This document shows positions 32,059 through 43,777 of a DNA stretch of 64,000 bases, in pieces (position 1 is the first letter of the stretch; each line of letters starts with the position of its first letter). A model generated the notes under the pieces. The model did not search any database and had not been told where the DNA came from. It saw only the letters and a program-made list of their open reading frames with translations. The stretch is from Botryosphaeria dothidea. Lineage: Eukaryota > Ascomycota > Dothideomycetes > Botryosphaeriales > Botryosphaeriaceae. The stretch is from contig WWBZ02000010.1 of the NCBI GenBank assembly GCA_011503125.2, forward strand, positions 496,001 to 560,000, given 5' to 3'. The position numbers and the translations under genes are program-made.

Positions 32059-32387
32059 GGTTAACGTTAGTTCGTTGACGGAATGAGAGTTTCTCAAATG
32101 TAAAGTACCAAAGATTTGTAATGGAACAAAATGGGGAGAAGCTTTGATGATTGAACTATCGAGCGGGATTGCTTATATACACTAAGCTGACAAAGCAGAG
32201 ATGGTACGACAGACAGACTGCACCAGGTTTCATCAATTTGTCTCGCCACGGGGTGCGTCTCTCGACACGGGGTGCGTCTCTCGACACGGGGTGCGTCTCT
32301 CGACACGGGGAAGGACGTTAGCTTAAGGCGTCAAAGGGCACTGCGTAGGAATTAGGCTCTAGAATAACCGTGCTCGCTGTAATATTG
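32059..32387. other. Intergenic with 19-bp minisatellite
   Basis: Downstream of the HET gene. No gene seen. Contains the 19-bp tandem repeat at 32241-32310. Confidence 0.4.
32241..32310 (+). repeat. 19-bp minisatellite
   Basis: Three full units and a partial fourth of TCTCGACACGGGGTGCGTC; the first unit has CGCC in place of CGAC. Confidence 0.9.
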
Positions 32388-32535
32388 TGCTGGATTGTTG
32401 ATGAACAACGATGATCCATTGAAGATTGGCATGAAGAGGAAGAGGGTAGGTGACCCACTTGCCTTTTATACGAGTGATTGTGGCTAAGCTATGTGGTGTG
32501 ATATAAGAAGACCTTGAAACACGTGATATCCAACA
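32388..32535 (-). mobile_element. Solo LTR, family delta, copy 1
   Basis: 148 bp from TGCTGGATTGTTGATG (first bases mutated from TGTTGG) to GATATCCAACA, in opposite orientation to the copy at 32992. The flanks (TATTG and CATAC) do not match, so no duplication is visible. Confidence 0.75.
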
Positions 32536-32991
32536 CATACCAAACTCATGTGAGTTCCCCAGTATAGCATCGTTACTCATTCAGTCGTAGGGCGTAGGTG
32601 CTGCACGGGAAGGGTGTTCCCACAGCTGAACCGCGCTACTTATACTCACGAGTTTTCAAGCTGCAGCTGCAAGATGCCTACACCGCCACGCCACAGCCCT
32701 ACTTCTGATAGAGGAAGCGTACCAGCAACGGCCGTTACTGCAACCCAGGCCATCCCTATTAAAAGCATCGTCACACGGCCAGCCAATCCCGATAATTTCC
32801 AGCTTGTTTCACTAAGGAATGTAATACAGCGACCGTGGCGCATAAATGTAACGAGCGGGCCTCTATCTCTAAGGATCCAAACACCAAAGAGGGAGAAAAG
32901 CTGTCGAGGATTTTCCTTGAGTGGGTACAAGAAGAGGTGCGCGAGGAACGAGTAGGCGATTGAAGACTGAGCACCGCGTGCGAAGGCCTTG
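32536..32991. other. Spacer between two delta LTRs
   Basis: A minus-strand frame (32646 to about 32990) encodes a stretch with one likely membrane helix (AGRVTMLLIGMAWVAVTAVA) but runs into the LTR, and no family is recognisable. I do not call it a gene. Confidence 0.35.
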
Positions 32992-33139
32992 TGTTGGAAA
33001 TCACGTGTTTTGCATATTGCTTCTGCAACACCAGATAGCTTAGTCACTCACTTACGTATATAAGGAGGGTGGGCCACCTATGCCCTTCCTCCTCATGCCA
33101 ATCATCAATGGATCATCGTTGTTCATCAACAATCCAACA
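32992..33139 (+). mobile_element. Solo LTR, family delta, copy 2
   Basis: 148 bp from TGTTGGAAATCACGTG to AACAATCCAACA with a TATATAAGG box. Perfect 5-bp duplication CCTTG at 32987-32991 and 33140-33144. Confidence 0.88.
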
Positions 33140-33204
33140 CCTTGTTACTAATAATTGGTGCTGAATTGTTGTTAAAGTTGACCACGGAGGTCAAAGCTAT
33201 CTAA

Positions 33205-35639
33205 GGAGTGTGGAGCCCTCAGCTCTGCCCCAGTTCCCACCCCTCCAGGGAACAGACCAGATACTACGCCATGACAATCCCTCCAAGACAAGGATCCTCT
33301 CCAACCAATTCTTCCCCCCTCCTAGGGACACTAACCTCTCTGACCTTGAGGGTTTTATATACCCAGAACCAGTCAACATCTCCCAGGACCTCACTGAAGA
33401 ACAAGTCCTCCACACTATTAAACAGCTTCCCCCAGACAAAGCACCAGGCCCAGACAAGATCATCAATAGGATCCTAAAGCAGTGTGCACAGACACTAGCA
33501 GAACCACTCACCAGGATCTTTCAGAGGTGCCTAGCACTCTCATACCACCCTAGACAGTTCAAGTGCTCAACCACTATAGTCCTCAGGAAACCGCAAAGAG
33601 AGGACTATACCAAGGCTGAGTCATTTAGACCAATTGCCCTACTTAACACGATGGGCAAGCTGCTCGAGAGAATTATAGCAGAAAGAATCTCACAGGCTAC
33701 TGAGACCTACAGCCTACTCCCTGACTTTCAGATGGGAGCAAGAAAAAGTAGATCAGCAACCACCGCAATTGACCTTCTTACCCAACAGATTCACACAGTC
33801 TGGGCACAGGACCCAGGACTGGTAGCCTCAGTCCTCAGCCTGGACATCTCAGGAGCATACGACCATGTATCACACAAGAGACTTCTTCATAACATGAGAG
33901 TCGCACAACTCCCAATCTGGGTAGAGAAGTTTACTCATTCATTCCTTTAAGACCGCACCACACAGCTCCGCTTTGGGGACTACACTAGCCCACCAATTCA
34001 GACCCTAACAGGCATCCCTCAGGGGTCCTCGCTATCCCCAATCCTCTACCTCTTCTTTGCCTCCAACCTCCTTACAAAGCTCCGCACGGATAGTACCTTT
34101 CCCCTAGGCTTCGTAGACGATACCAGCATCCTTACCTTTAGTAGATCTACAGAAAAAAACTGTAGAATACTAGAGGAAGCAAACAGGACCTGTACACAGT
34201 GGGCAGCAACCTATAGATTAACCTTCGCACCTAATAAGTACCACCTTATCTACTTTATAAGAAGGCTAAAGAGATTCAACATGGCAGCAAAGATTAATAT
34301 TCCCGGATTCGAAGGAAACCCAGAGCAGATAATCAAGATCCTAGGCATCCATGTGGATAGTAAACTAAGATGGGGACCCCACATTAAGGAAACCACTTCA
34401 AAGGCTACTAAGCAATGCACCTCTCTCTCCAGACTTGCAGCCTCCACCTAGGGAGCATTATTTACCAAGGCACGCCACATCTATACAGCAGTGGTTAGAC
34501 TAGTTCTCTCCTATGGCTGCGGGGTGTGGCACACCCTAGAGGGAACCCCAGGCTGGAGGAAGACAGCAATAAAACCACTAGAAAGGACCCAGAACCAGTG
34601 CCTACGCATTATCTCAGGGGCGTACAAGTCTACCAACACACAAATCTTGGAACATGAGATAGGGATCCCCCCCCTCTCACTCCACCTTAATGAGCTAACT
34701 CTGACCTATGCACTCCGGTCTAGAGAAGGTCCCACATCCATAGTAATTAGAAAAACCTGTCAGGACATCAAAGACATTACAAAAGCTATACTAGATGCAA
34801 GGGGAAAGCCCAGCTTAGCTAGAGGAACACTACTACAAAGTAGGACTAATACTCTTTTAGAGAGTAGGCCCCCTACCACACAAAAGCTCCCTAAAAGAAC
34901 CAGGCTCCGCAGAACAATTAGAAACATCTAGAAAGAAAAGTGGATGGCCCAGACAAGCCAGGAGAGAAGAAATAAGCCAGTTGCCTAAGATACATAGTGG
35001 AACCCAAAGCTTAGACACCTCCACCATGGGCTATCCAAGCTAAAAAGCACAATTACTACCCTGCTACGCACTAAAAACATTAGCCTAGAAGACTTCCTCT
35101 TCAGGCGCAAGGTGCCTAGGTATTCTAGCCTAGCCTGCTTATATGGCTGGCACAGACAGACCCCAAAGCATATCCTTCTCTTCTGCCATCACTTCTAACA
35201 GAACAGAGCCTAGATGCTCTAAGAAGCAGGAACCACCGACTTCCACACACTTCTATCTACAAAGAAGGGCGTGGGAGCCGCAGCAAGCTGGTTCCTTCAG
35301 CTAGGTCTACTAAATCAGTTCAGTATGGCGAGGGAGATGCTCTAGGAGGACCACCGGGAGTACTATCGGGAGGACTATCAGGAGGACCACCAGGAGGACC
35401 ACGGCTAGGAGAACTAAACTGAGAACCGAGAGGGTGACACTAGCAATTGAATGAAGGGCTGCCACAGCAGCTACTACCGGTAAGCAGGAAAAACGGAACA
35501 AGTAGAGGAAGATACACCTGAATAGAGAGGAGGGGTTTTCGCCTGGCGAATAAGCTTTTCCCCCTCGTGTAAAATAAGCGCAGATAGCCAGCCCCGCATG
35601 GACCCGCAAGGGAGCTATATCGGGAAGAAATGAATTTAT
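33205..35639 (+). mobile_element. LINE family 1, copy 3, 5'-truncated
   Basis: Plus-strand copy covering reverse transcriptase to the 3' tail (ending ATGAATTTATC at about 35639). Readable RT motifs: PPDKAPGPDKIINRILK, SFRPIALLNTMGKLLERI, SLDISGAYDHV, LTGIPQGSSLSP and the catalytic FVDD (GFVDDTSILTFS near 34110). TAA at 33948-33950 and TAG at 34449-34451 break the frame, plus later stops; both fit RIP (CAA to TAA, TGG to TAG). CTATCTAA lies at both ends (33197-33204 and 35640-35647) and may be the target duplication, although it overlaps the repeat-like tail. Confidence 0.88.
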
Positions 35640-35647
35640 CTATCTAA

Positions 35648-35982
35648 CACCACCAATGCTTTTTTCTACTAGAAGTTCTAGTCAGAGAGACGTATATAAC
35701 TCTCTAGTGTTAGACCGCGTACCATAATACTATTAGCAGTAGGATACGTAGTATAGCAGGAGAATCCGCCACGTAGGGCGGTACTTATTAGCGCAGCTTT
35801 GGCTAATCTCGGCTACCCGCGATGCGCTGAGCTGCTCTTACTAAGTACAAAAAATACGCGTAAAGTAAGATTAGCTCGGCTTTACTTATGTAGGTCCAAA
35901 CTATTTCCGTCATGTGCGCTAGCCTTACAGCCTGTGGGGATCCAGCTGAGACGAAGAACATTCAGCCGCACTTCGGAGTTAG
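35648..35982. other. Spacer, no gene seen
   Basis: AT/GC-mixed sequence with no recognisable repeat end, lying between the LINE tail and the next solo LTR. Confidence 0.35.
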
Positions 35983-36186
35983 TGTGACGGTTTAGAACCG
36001 TGATGTGCCTTGGGCATCCTGCGGCGATAATTCGGCGCTGCTGCCTGCTGCCACCTGCTGCTGCCTACTTGTCAAGGGATATAAAACTACGAAAGGTTGC
36101 TCAGTTCTTTAGTTCCTTAGCTTAGTCTTCTTGTAGATAGCAATGCTACTGCATTCCCGCGAGCACACCGGATGCGAGCCATCACA
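35983..36186 (+). mobile_element. Solo LTR, family alpha, diverged copy
   Basis: 204 bp starting TGTGACGG and ending CCATCACA, with the shared block CTTAGTCTTCTTGTAGATAG and the GATGCGAGCCATCACA end seen in the copy at 182-421. The middle is diverged and shorter. Neighbouring pentamers (GTTAG and GTCGG) do not match. Confidence 0.72.
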
Positions 36187-37225
36187 GTCGGTAGTTTCGA
36201 CCCGGCTCCGCCTAAGGTGGAATGGACGTGCATGTCTCAACAATAAGGGATTTTATTGATTGGATACGCTGCAGCCAAGCTAATAATATTGGGTGCAGTA
36301 ATAATACAGCGATCGACGCAGTGGCGGCCTTAGGGCTGGGAAGTGCTAGCTGGGCTCTATCGTGTGTGCGATCGCGGAGACGATAATGGGGGGATGCAAC
36401 GCGGCCAAAAAGAGAGAAATAATATAGGTGAGGGATGTAGTACACCGGTCCTTTAATAGTTTAGAAAAGTTCGGTTAGCAGGCTGCGTTCAGGTGAAGCC
36501 GCCTCAGCTAGAGGGGTGGGGAATGAGCGAGATTCTCTCAGCGTTCGCAGCGATGCTTGGGCAGCAGACAACAGCTGCAAGGAAGATCGGCGTCGCCCAG
36601 AAGAAGCGACATCAGCAAGAGCCAAGGGGTTATAGCGCATAAAGGAGTCATAGCTCCATAGAGGGGAGGCGGCGCAGTACAGGCAAGGTGCTTACGAGCG
36701 GTCGAGCTAAGGCTCCCGTGGGTTAGCGGTTGGCGGAGGCACGACTGGACTAGCGCTGCGGGCAGCGCGAACGGAGGAAAAATGAGAGTTAAGAGGAGGA
36801 GGAAGAGAAAGAGTGAGGTGGGTTAATTTATAGACTTTAAGGTGGTCTGGCGAGGAGGGCGCGATACCAGAAAGGGAACGCTAAACCATAAGAGGCAGCG
36901 CACCAGGATAAACATTACCGGGTCGATCCCCCAGCGCCGGCCAGGCTCCGTCAACCGAGTGACTCGACAAGCTCAGTAAGACCGCTGAGATGATTGGTGT
37001 CCCTTAGACGCCGAGGAGGGTATTATTGGAGATCGACCATTGCGCCAGGCGTAAGGCCGTCTACGAGCGTAGCGTCTCGCACACGCTCCGCCTGGCGCAG
37101 CTGCTCTCACTATAGGGGTAGAGCAGATGGACGAATAGATGCTTGGTAGTCGAAGCAGACTGATAAAAATCAACCAAAAGACTTGTACGGTTCATCCCAT
37201 TCTACCACTTACCAATCCAATCAGC
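36187..37225. other. Long intergenic stretch with one perfect inverted repeat
   Basis: No gene recognised. TGCGCCAGGCG at 37041-37051 is repeated inverted at 37089-37099 with a 37-nt loop. The purine-rich stretch 36770-36815 is low complexity. Confidence 0.4.
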
Positions 37226-38192
37226 ATGCTACAGTGTAACTCAAGTACTCGCGCGGGCAATCGGTGCCACAACGACGGCAAATATAATGGGCGCTACTAT
37301 CGCCACGCCGAGCTGGACCATAGCACAACGGGCTCGAGCAGCGCAGATTCCACGGAGCTTGAGGTCGGAATCCGAATCTGATTCTATCCCAATGATGAAG
37401 CAGTCGACTAACCTAGTTACTTGACAGGACTAGAAGATCTTTCTGAAGAAGATACAGAGAGTGACGAGGACGACGAACACAGTGAGCCTCTGCCTTAGCG
37501 GAACGAGACACGGGGCAAGGTGGACCGTAGCCGGCGTTGATTCATCCACGTCCGCAACCGACGTCACGCACCCTGCGGAGCCGGTCCTCGACCTTACAAC
37601 CAAGCCGATAGTCGCCATGCCCTTGGGCAACCAGTCGAAAGCCGTCGGCAGTGAAAAGGAACAGCTCCCAAACCCAGCTTCAGTTGTCCGCGAAGCCTCG
37701 CACCGCTTTGTAGAGCAGGTGCGGGACATGATTAATTTCTACCGCGACAGCGTCCCGGCGGCGACAGCAGGCCGCACCCGTGCAATGGCCGAAATCGAGG
37801 ATGCGACGCGCGAATTTGGCGAGACGATGGCGCAGACGCTAGAGCATGGCGATGGAGTCTTGCGATTGGGGGTTGTGATGGCGCGAGCTATGGCTGGGAG
37901 ACTCGTGCAACTTTTGGCAGAAGGGCGCGGTGGTGACGCGAGTGGGAAAAGTGGCGAGGCAATTGAGCGTTTGGCGGAAGAGCACGATGGGGTGTTGGGG
38001 AGCGTCTGGCGATGGAGTCAGCGTTGTAGTCTGGCAATGGAGTATGGCGATGGGGGCTGGCGGTGTCTGGCGATGCGGGCGCGGTGGGTGGTCGAGTCGG
38101 GAAAAATCGGCTCGTGTCGAAGGGCGGCTAGTCCCAGGATGGCTACGCCCCAACGGGAGCGAGCCTACCTAATCACGAGCTCCAGCTTCTAA
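37226..38192 (+). CDS. Uncertain fungal gene with a small Cys/His motif
   Basis: The first open piece (ATG 37226 to 37381) starts MLQCNSSTRAGNRCHNDGKY and has the CX5-7GXRC...Y..H arrangement seen in small fungal zinc-binding N-termini. An acidic segment (SEEDTESDEDDEHSE) follows in another frame near 37440-37490. A 243-codon frame (37461-38192) contains VREASHRFVEQVRDMINFY and AMAEIEDATREFGETM, which look like real helices. I cannot find introns that join these in phase, so exon structure and function are open. The C-terminal third is compositionally biased (Trp, Gly, Arg) and may not be coded. Confidence 0.35.
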
Positions 38193-38451
38193 CTCTCCCG
38201 CCTCCGCGTTTCCCTCTCAACAACTCCCCATCATTTTCATCTCGACTCCATTCACAACATTACGTTCAGCACCACCCTCCATACGACATAAAGGTTATCC
38301 CAAGAAAACAAAACAGTCTGCAGCAGCATATGCTAATTTCTAGAAGACACCGCCGCGGGATTAGCTCTTCGATCTTTAAATCGAAAACAACTCCTTCCTT
38401 TTCTCCCGCCGCCAACCCATCCTAGTCCACACACCATCGCCGAACACATCC

Positions 38452-39429
38452 ATGCCTCCATCCCTACGCCTTCCCCTCGGTCACATCAGCAGGACCTCGA
38501 GCAACGCCGCAGAGTCTCTCGCCAGCGCTCTGTGGCGTTGGATCAGGCATGCCGCAACGGCCCTCACCAGCACCCTATGGCGCTGGATCCGGCTCGCCGC
38601 AGGAGCCATTTACCGCACACTCGTCCTGCAGCCAACGAGCTGGCTCCGGCACGTCGCACTCGTGGTTTTACACTATGTGCTATCGGCGCTGATGTTCGTC
38701 GCCGTGGTCGCCACACTGGCGATGGCGCTCTATCTCCTGGCGTCGGCACTTTGCGAGAGACGGCGGCGGGTGCGGGGGATGGTGGCGAGGTGGCAAGAGG
38801 TAGAGAGGGAAAGGCAGCGCCAGGAGGCAAGGACGAGAAGTGAGGCGGCTGAGCGAGGGTGGCGTTCTGAGAGGCGGAGGCGGGAAATGGATGAAGAGCA
38901 ACGGAGACGGGAGGAACAGCGAGAATTGGAAGAGCAACGAAAGAAGGGTGAGCAGGAAGAACAACGGAAAGAGGACGAGCAACGAAGGCGGGAAGAGCAA
39001 AAAAGACGAGAACAGCGGGCAAGGCGAGAAAAAGAACGGACGAGGCGTGATGAAGAACAAAGAGCGAAACGTGCGGAGTACGTTCAACGGCAGCAACGAG
39101 CTGAGTGCCGCGCAGCATACAGAAAATGGGAAGCGCGGCGACCTTCCGCCGTTGAGAGGCGCCGGGTCGAGGATGTTCCCGAACCACCAGCTTGGCCCTG
39201 CGATGACCCTGGCTGCGCGGATAGGAGAATCAAAGCATGTAAGCACAGCTTACAGCGGCTCTACCGAGCATGGGACAGCGAATATTTTGAGATACTGAAG
39301 AAAGAGAGGTCCTACTGGCATCCTGACAATTTTGAACCTTTCGAGGATTCAAGAAGACAAAGGGTAAAGGAAAAAGTAACGAAGATGTTCCAAATAATAA
39401 ACAGCCTTTACGAGGCAGAGCAGCGGTAA
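38452..39429 (+). CDS. Membrane-anchored coiled-coil protein with J-like C-terminus
   Basis: An intact 325-codon frame. Residues 1-75 contain a duplicated LWRWIR..A segment. Residues about 68-100 form a membrane helix (VALVVLHYVLSALMFVAVVA continuing to LLASALCERR). A roughly 120-residue Arg/Glu/Gln coiled coil follows. The C-terminus (CKHSLQRLYRAWDSEYFEIL, then an RSYWHPDNFEPF segment) resembles the J-like domain with HPD common in Dothideomycete proteins of this layout. A true DnaJ role is not shown. The long Arg/Glu tract also creates large open frames on the other strand, which I treat as shadows. Confidence 0.72.
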   Translation: MPPSLRLPLGHISRTSSNAAESLASALWRWIRHAATALTSTLWRWIRLAAGAIYRTLVLQPTSWLRHVALVVLHYVLSALMFVAVVATLAMALYLLASALCERRRRVRGMVARWQEVERERQRQEARTRSEAAERGWRSERRRREMDEEQRRREEQRELEEQRKKGEQEEQRKEDEQRRREEQKRREQRARREKERTRRDEEQRAKRAEYVQRQQRAECRAAYRKWEARRPSAVERRRVEDVPEPPAWPCDDPGCADRRIKACKHSLQRLYRAWDSEYFEILKKERSYWHPDNFEPFEDSRRQRVKEKVTKMFQIINSLYEAEQR

Positions 39430-40261
39430 TAGGATATAATCAAGACCTGGTGCAAAATATTGCGAGTTAGTTTTTTTAAAAAGTCCATCGGTCCCGCCAA
39501 CTTCGATACTCCCCCGTGCACGACTTTGCCAATGGATTGTCAAGTCGTCGAACCAAGCATTTCGTAACGAACGTTACCCTCTATTTCTATAGTAGCTGCT
39601 TCATTCACCGGCAACTTTGTGCTAGGCTCTCGGTCGGCTTTTAAAGCACTACCACCTTGCTGGTAATTTCTCGACTCCTGTCTCTGGATTTTTAGATACT
39701 ACTTAATTCGTAAAATTAAAAAAAAGTAATATAATGAGGAAAATGTCTCCTAGCACCCCGGCGACAATGCGAGTGAGCCTTTTATCTCCGGCTTCTGACT
39801 CCACTAACGAGAAAAGTGAAAAAGAAGGGGCTGAACCTACGCCCATAGAAAGTGTACGGCTTGCTGTTAATGGAGTCGGTAATTACCTAGGCACTCTGGT
39901 CATCGCAGTAGTTAATCTCGTCATTTAGGTTAATCCTTTGTTTACGGTAGCACCAGCTATTATCACAATAGTGCCATACAATAGCATGGATCCACGAGAC
40001 GTTCTTAGCTTTAGGAACGTCAGCACAGCCACTCTTAAATACTTGTTTACCTACTTAGGAAGGATGTCCACTATACCGTTGTTAAACACAGTAGGGCACC
40101 CTTCAGCGGCACCCTTCCTGTCCGTGCATCCAACTTGGTAGAGCCTGCCCGCTGTTCCATTAGCGCCTGATGAGACGGATAGGCCGCTGTTCACATATAT
40201 ATCAGGCGCACATTCGCGGTAAATGGCGCAACAGCCGTCAGATGGTGGGTCACCTGTTGTG
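39430..40261. other. Intergenic, no supported gene
   Basis: A 64-codon frame (39734-39928) with a short hydrophobic end (GNYLGTLVIAVVNLVI) is the only candidate, and nothing supports it. The rest is without recognisable features. Confidence 0.35.
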
Positions 40262-40821
40262 TCGCATGAGGCTCAGTTCCATTGGAGGATTGAACGACTT
40301 AAAGGACTGTTTCCTCAGGAATTCGAAAACAGAGTCTTAGAGCACGTGTCTTAGGTTCTTGCCATTCGTCAAGATTTCTCCATTCAGGAGGTAGAGGGCC
40401 AGAATGACCAAGCTTGGGCTCCATCCGCGGTTGATTGCTTGTGGGTCGACTGTGACGGGGTACGCGCAGCAGTTAGACGCTATCGCGCATCTGTCTGAGA
40501 GCTCTTTGAGCCTCCGCTTTGCTATGTCGGCAAAGATGTAGGGTGAAATTGAGACTCCTGCCATCCTGACACTGTTATCTACGAAGCAAAGAAGGTAGGT
40601 ACACTTGGGGGACGTTTGAAGAACGATTTGGCAAGCATTCCAATCACTGCTTCCGGGGTCGAAGAATGCCTGGTATTCCAAGCAAAATTTTGAAAGTGCC
40701 ATCCGAAAGTCGGCCGAGTTTACGCAAAGTTCATTTGGTAGGTCTCCGAAGCAGTATCCGTCTGACCTACGGTCAATGTCGACTTTCAATTTGTTGAGTT
40801 TGGGGCTGTGAGGTACCAATA
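40262..40821 (-). pseudogene. Truncated paralogue of the HET gene
   Basis: Matches the middle of the HET gene at 30088: VPHSPKLNKLKVDIDRRSDG, LPNELCVNSADF, SPYIFADIAKRRLKELSDR and PSLVILALYLLNGEILTN correspond one to one. TAA at 40337-40339 stands where the intact gene has Gln (HVL-stop-D versus HVLQD). After it the frame continues VFEFLRKQSF for a further stretch to about 40262. The HET domain itself and the last third are missing. Its upstream end abuts the 68-bp repeat at 40822. Confidence 0.85.
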
Positions 40822-40889
40822 TGTCGAACTAGCAAAAGTACGACGCCGCACTGTTACCAGTGCGTGCTAATCTGCCTTATATTCTGACA
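40822..40889 (+). repeat. 68-bp repeat element, copy 2
   Basis: 67 of 68 bases match copy 1 at 25668-25735 (only TGTCGAAC versus TGTTGAAC). It lies exactly between the truncated HET paralogue and a truncated gamma LTR. Confidence 0.78.
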
Positions 40890-41073
40890 ATAGATCTGAA
40901 CTAATATAACCGAGGACACAAGTATATCCGAGGAAGTAGTATCCGACGGTATTAGGTAGGAATAGTAGTAAATTGATGCCCTCCTCTTCTCCGGTAGAAT
41001 CTTCGAGAGGTTGTAGTAACTAATAAACTGAACGAAAAAAGCTGCCTGCAAAATAAGGGGATTCTGGTTGACA
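40890..41073 (-). mobile_element. Partial LTR, family gamma
   Basis: ATAGATCTGAACTAATATAA through ATTCTGGTTGACA matches the right part of the gamma LTR at 10977-11282. The first third is missing; the break coincides with the end of the 68-bp repeat. Confidence 0.78.
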
Positions 41074-41964
41074 TTATTTAAATCCTCTGCTTGCTTATGC
41101 TCACCTCTCCTCCCTCCCTCTCTGTTGCTCGCTTCTTGAGAAAATACTTACACGCTCCTACTCACCCTCGGGATTGCTGAGCTTCTCACTCGAGAACGTA
41201 CTTCGCTGTGTCGTCGGGAAGGAAACCCTACCTACATTGCCTTTCGAGTAGACGGTAACGGTATAAATGGTCCTGTAACGGCTGAACGAAGAAGTGGTGT
41301 TGAGGCAGTGCACGTGATGACGTGTAGGCAGCAGACGCGCGTGCACGCGGTGACGTCACGTACTTCGCAACTTTATCGCTCTCGCTTGTACGTAGACTCT
41401 CGCACTTTGTGCGACCTCTCTGTAGCAGCAACGAGTCTCATTACAGGTCCAGTTTTGCTTATCTAGGCCGGTTAAAGGTGTTACAGCGTAGGCATAGAGG
41501 AAACTAGCTTGCGTAACACGTCTACGTTATTTTTGCACCCCTATACTACCGTGTTCGTGTCGCGTTAAAATAAGGTTTAATTAAGGGATATTACCTATGT
41601 ATTATCTCTACAAAGCACGTTTTTCCGCAAATAGCTAAGACGGAAAATATCTAGCAGAATTTTGATGAGGCGAAAAGGCGGCGAGGGTGCGGGAAAGCTT
41701 ATACAAAAGGGGAAGGACCTATATAGGGTGCATTGAAAAAGTACGGTGTATTCGAGTATATATCTTAGGCTATACGACGACCAATTAGAACTAAGAGAAT
41801 AGGAAAGAGGGCTGCTTCCCATAAAGCATAGGCCTTAGGATCTAGTTCTTTTGGTTAGGGTAGGTCATGACCATAATGAACGGCATGACGTTAGATAGCA
41901 ATCAATAAGGCCATCAAGTGATAATACCGTTTTAGAAATCTGAAAGAGCCCACACTGGTGGGAT
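41074..41964. other. Intergenic, possible degraded LTR
   Basis: Pyrimidine-rich start, a GTGCACGTGATGACGTG-like palindrome-rich part near 41310-41360, and a GTGTTACAGCGTAGG string near 41480 similar to one near 10868. No gene seen. Confidence 0.35.
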
Positions 41965-43777
41965 CTAGTAAGCATTAACGCCCGAAATCGACGACCGGAT
42001 CGTCAGAAATCTCTTGTACGCCGCTGAGCTTTCTTCCGACATGTTGAAATTTTTGTACGTTCGCGCCAAGAATCTCGCCAGATCAGCGGCTCGCATACGA
42101 CATTCATTGTCACCCCCCTGCAGCCGTTCGATTGCATCGCTCACCTCCGACAGCCGGCTCGTGTCCTTTACGAACTTGTAATGTACGCCAAGAATCGAGG
42201 TTGCGAGGTAGATGGATTTGCAGGTCGTGTCGTATCGCAGCTGGCTAGCCGTAGAGCGACGAATCGCGAACGCTCGTTGCACTAGTTCGTGCGCGAGGCG
42301 GACCCTTAACTCGTCATCATCACTGTGGTAATATGAGGCGAATGTGTACTCGTATAGCCGTGAGAGTCGGACGTCGTCTGATAATGCGGTGGAGGATTCA
42401 CTTTCGTTGATAATCTGCACATATTTAGTGAAGAACGGACTATCCCGGGGCCGCTTCTCGCCCCAACCCTTAAGATGCCGGGACCATAGGTGGAGAACCA
42501 AGTCATGGTTCGTGGGAAGGATCTCTTCAAGTGTGCGGACCGTGGCCTCGTGTCCGAGGCGAATGATGTGTTTCAGCTTGTGTTCTTCGTCGGACGGAAT
42601 ACTGCAGAGCGCATCCAAGACATGAGAGAGAGGGTGATGCAGCCCATGAACAATGCGGAACAGCTCTTTTAGATGACCTAAGAAAGCAGATAGATCGTGC
42701 GTACAAGCTATACCAGGCTTCATTCGAGAACATAGCCCACTGAACTGATGACAGATCTGCCAGAAGCCGTATAAGGTACTGGGTGTAGACTGTTTTGCGA
42801 CGTCGAAGAGGTCCGCGTAGATCTGGTGAAGGATCTGAAACATTTGATGCTGCGACTCGCGCTTCTCCGACGAGGGGTTTCTGGACCTGTGTGCTTTCCG
42901 CGTCTGGTTGCCTCCCTTTACTTGAAGCAGCATCGAGGTAGTTTCGGTTTTATCTAGAAGGCTTGTCCAAACGTTGGAGGAGTCGTGGCTTCCGGTAGGA
43001 GGTCTCAGTTGATGATCATCCCATGTCCACTTACCACGGTCTCGCTGGAAAAGACCGTAGATGAAATTTCGGGAGGAGCCAATCACAGTTGCGCTGGGCT
43101 GGTAGATCTCCGGTTGTGGTAAGAGACTTGGAATGGCGTTGAAGATGAATCGAGAAGGTACGGAACGTTTTCGGTCAATTGGGGACTTGGAGACCCGGGT
43201 ACGTTGATGAATCGCGTTCCTGGGAGTGCCGCCTTCTCTCTCCACTTTCTTGGAATTTTTCTTCCTTCCCCATTGACCGAGCTTATACTTATATTGATGA
43301 ACCCTGCTTTGCGTGAGCGAGCTGAGCGCGAAATTGAAATTTGGTTCCTCACTCGGCGTCAAATGAGTACTCATGAAGCATGTGACCCTGAACAGCTTTC
43401 AATGTGCGGCCTTGTTCGTAAAAATAATGCTCGATAATGGGTCTCATTTCTTCCCAGCGGTTCTCCGGAATTCGGGAGGCGTTCTCTTTCCGATTTTCGC
43501 TTCGGGACCCTGGCGTCCAGTGGATGAAGTTATCTGACTCTGCAAGAGGCTCCTGTAGGCCTCGTTGCGGATCAAGTGCGGGAGGCTCAGTGGATACGCC
43601 GACAAGTGCAGCCAGTCGGTATTCGGCATCTACGTCGGGGATGTCGAAGTCACTGGACGTTATGACTCCCGTAATCCTGAAAACACTGGAGTTAGCAAAG
43701 TGAGAGATATTGGAGGGATCTGGCGATCTAATCTCACTCCGTGCCATGTAGCCACAAAGACATGGGCTGGAGAGCAA
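41965..43777 (-). CDS. Clr5-domain protein
   Basis: The upstream exon (to 43353) ends with NRWEEMRPIIEHYFYEQGRT, then LKAVQGHMLHEYSFDA. A 46-bp intron (43307-43352, GTGAGG...AAAG) leads in phase to RVHQYKYKLGQWGRKKN, together one Clr5 domain, a fungal DNA-binding-like domain of the W..(M/L)KP.I..LY type. The remaining 440 residues (LLQPEIYQPSATVIGSSRNF, MFQILHQIYADLFDVAKQ and so on) form helical, TPR-like sequence typical of this family and read without a stop to 41965. The N-terminal start is uncertain: ATG at 43777 or about 43744, and a further 5' intron is possible. A nuclear regulator is the usual inference. Confidence 0.75.

Noticed and set aside
32388..33139. An LTR element with two LTRs and a short internal region
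   Set aside because: The delta LTRs are in opposite orientation and only the second has a target duplication, so they are separate solo LTRs.
38564..39246. Large minus-strand frames opposite the coiled-coil gene
   Set aside because: They are the mirror of the Arg/Glu-rich plus-strand coding region and show only composition bias.
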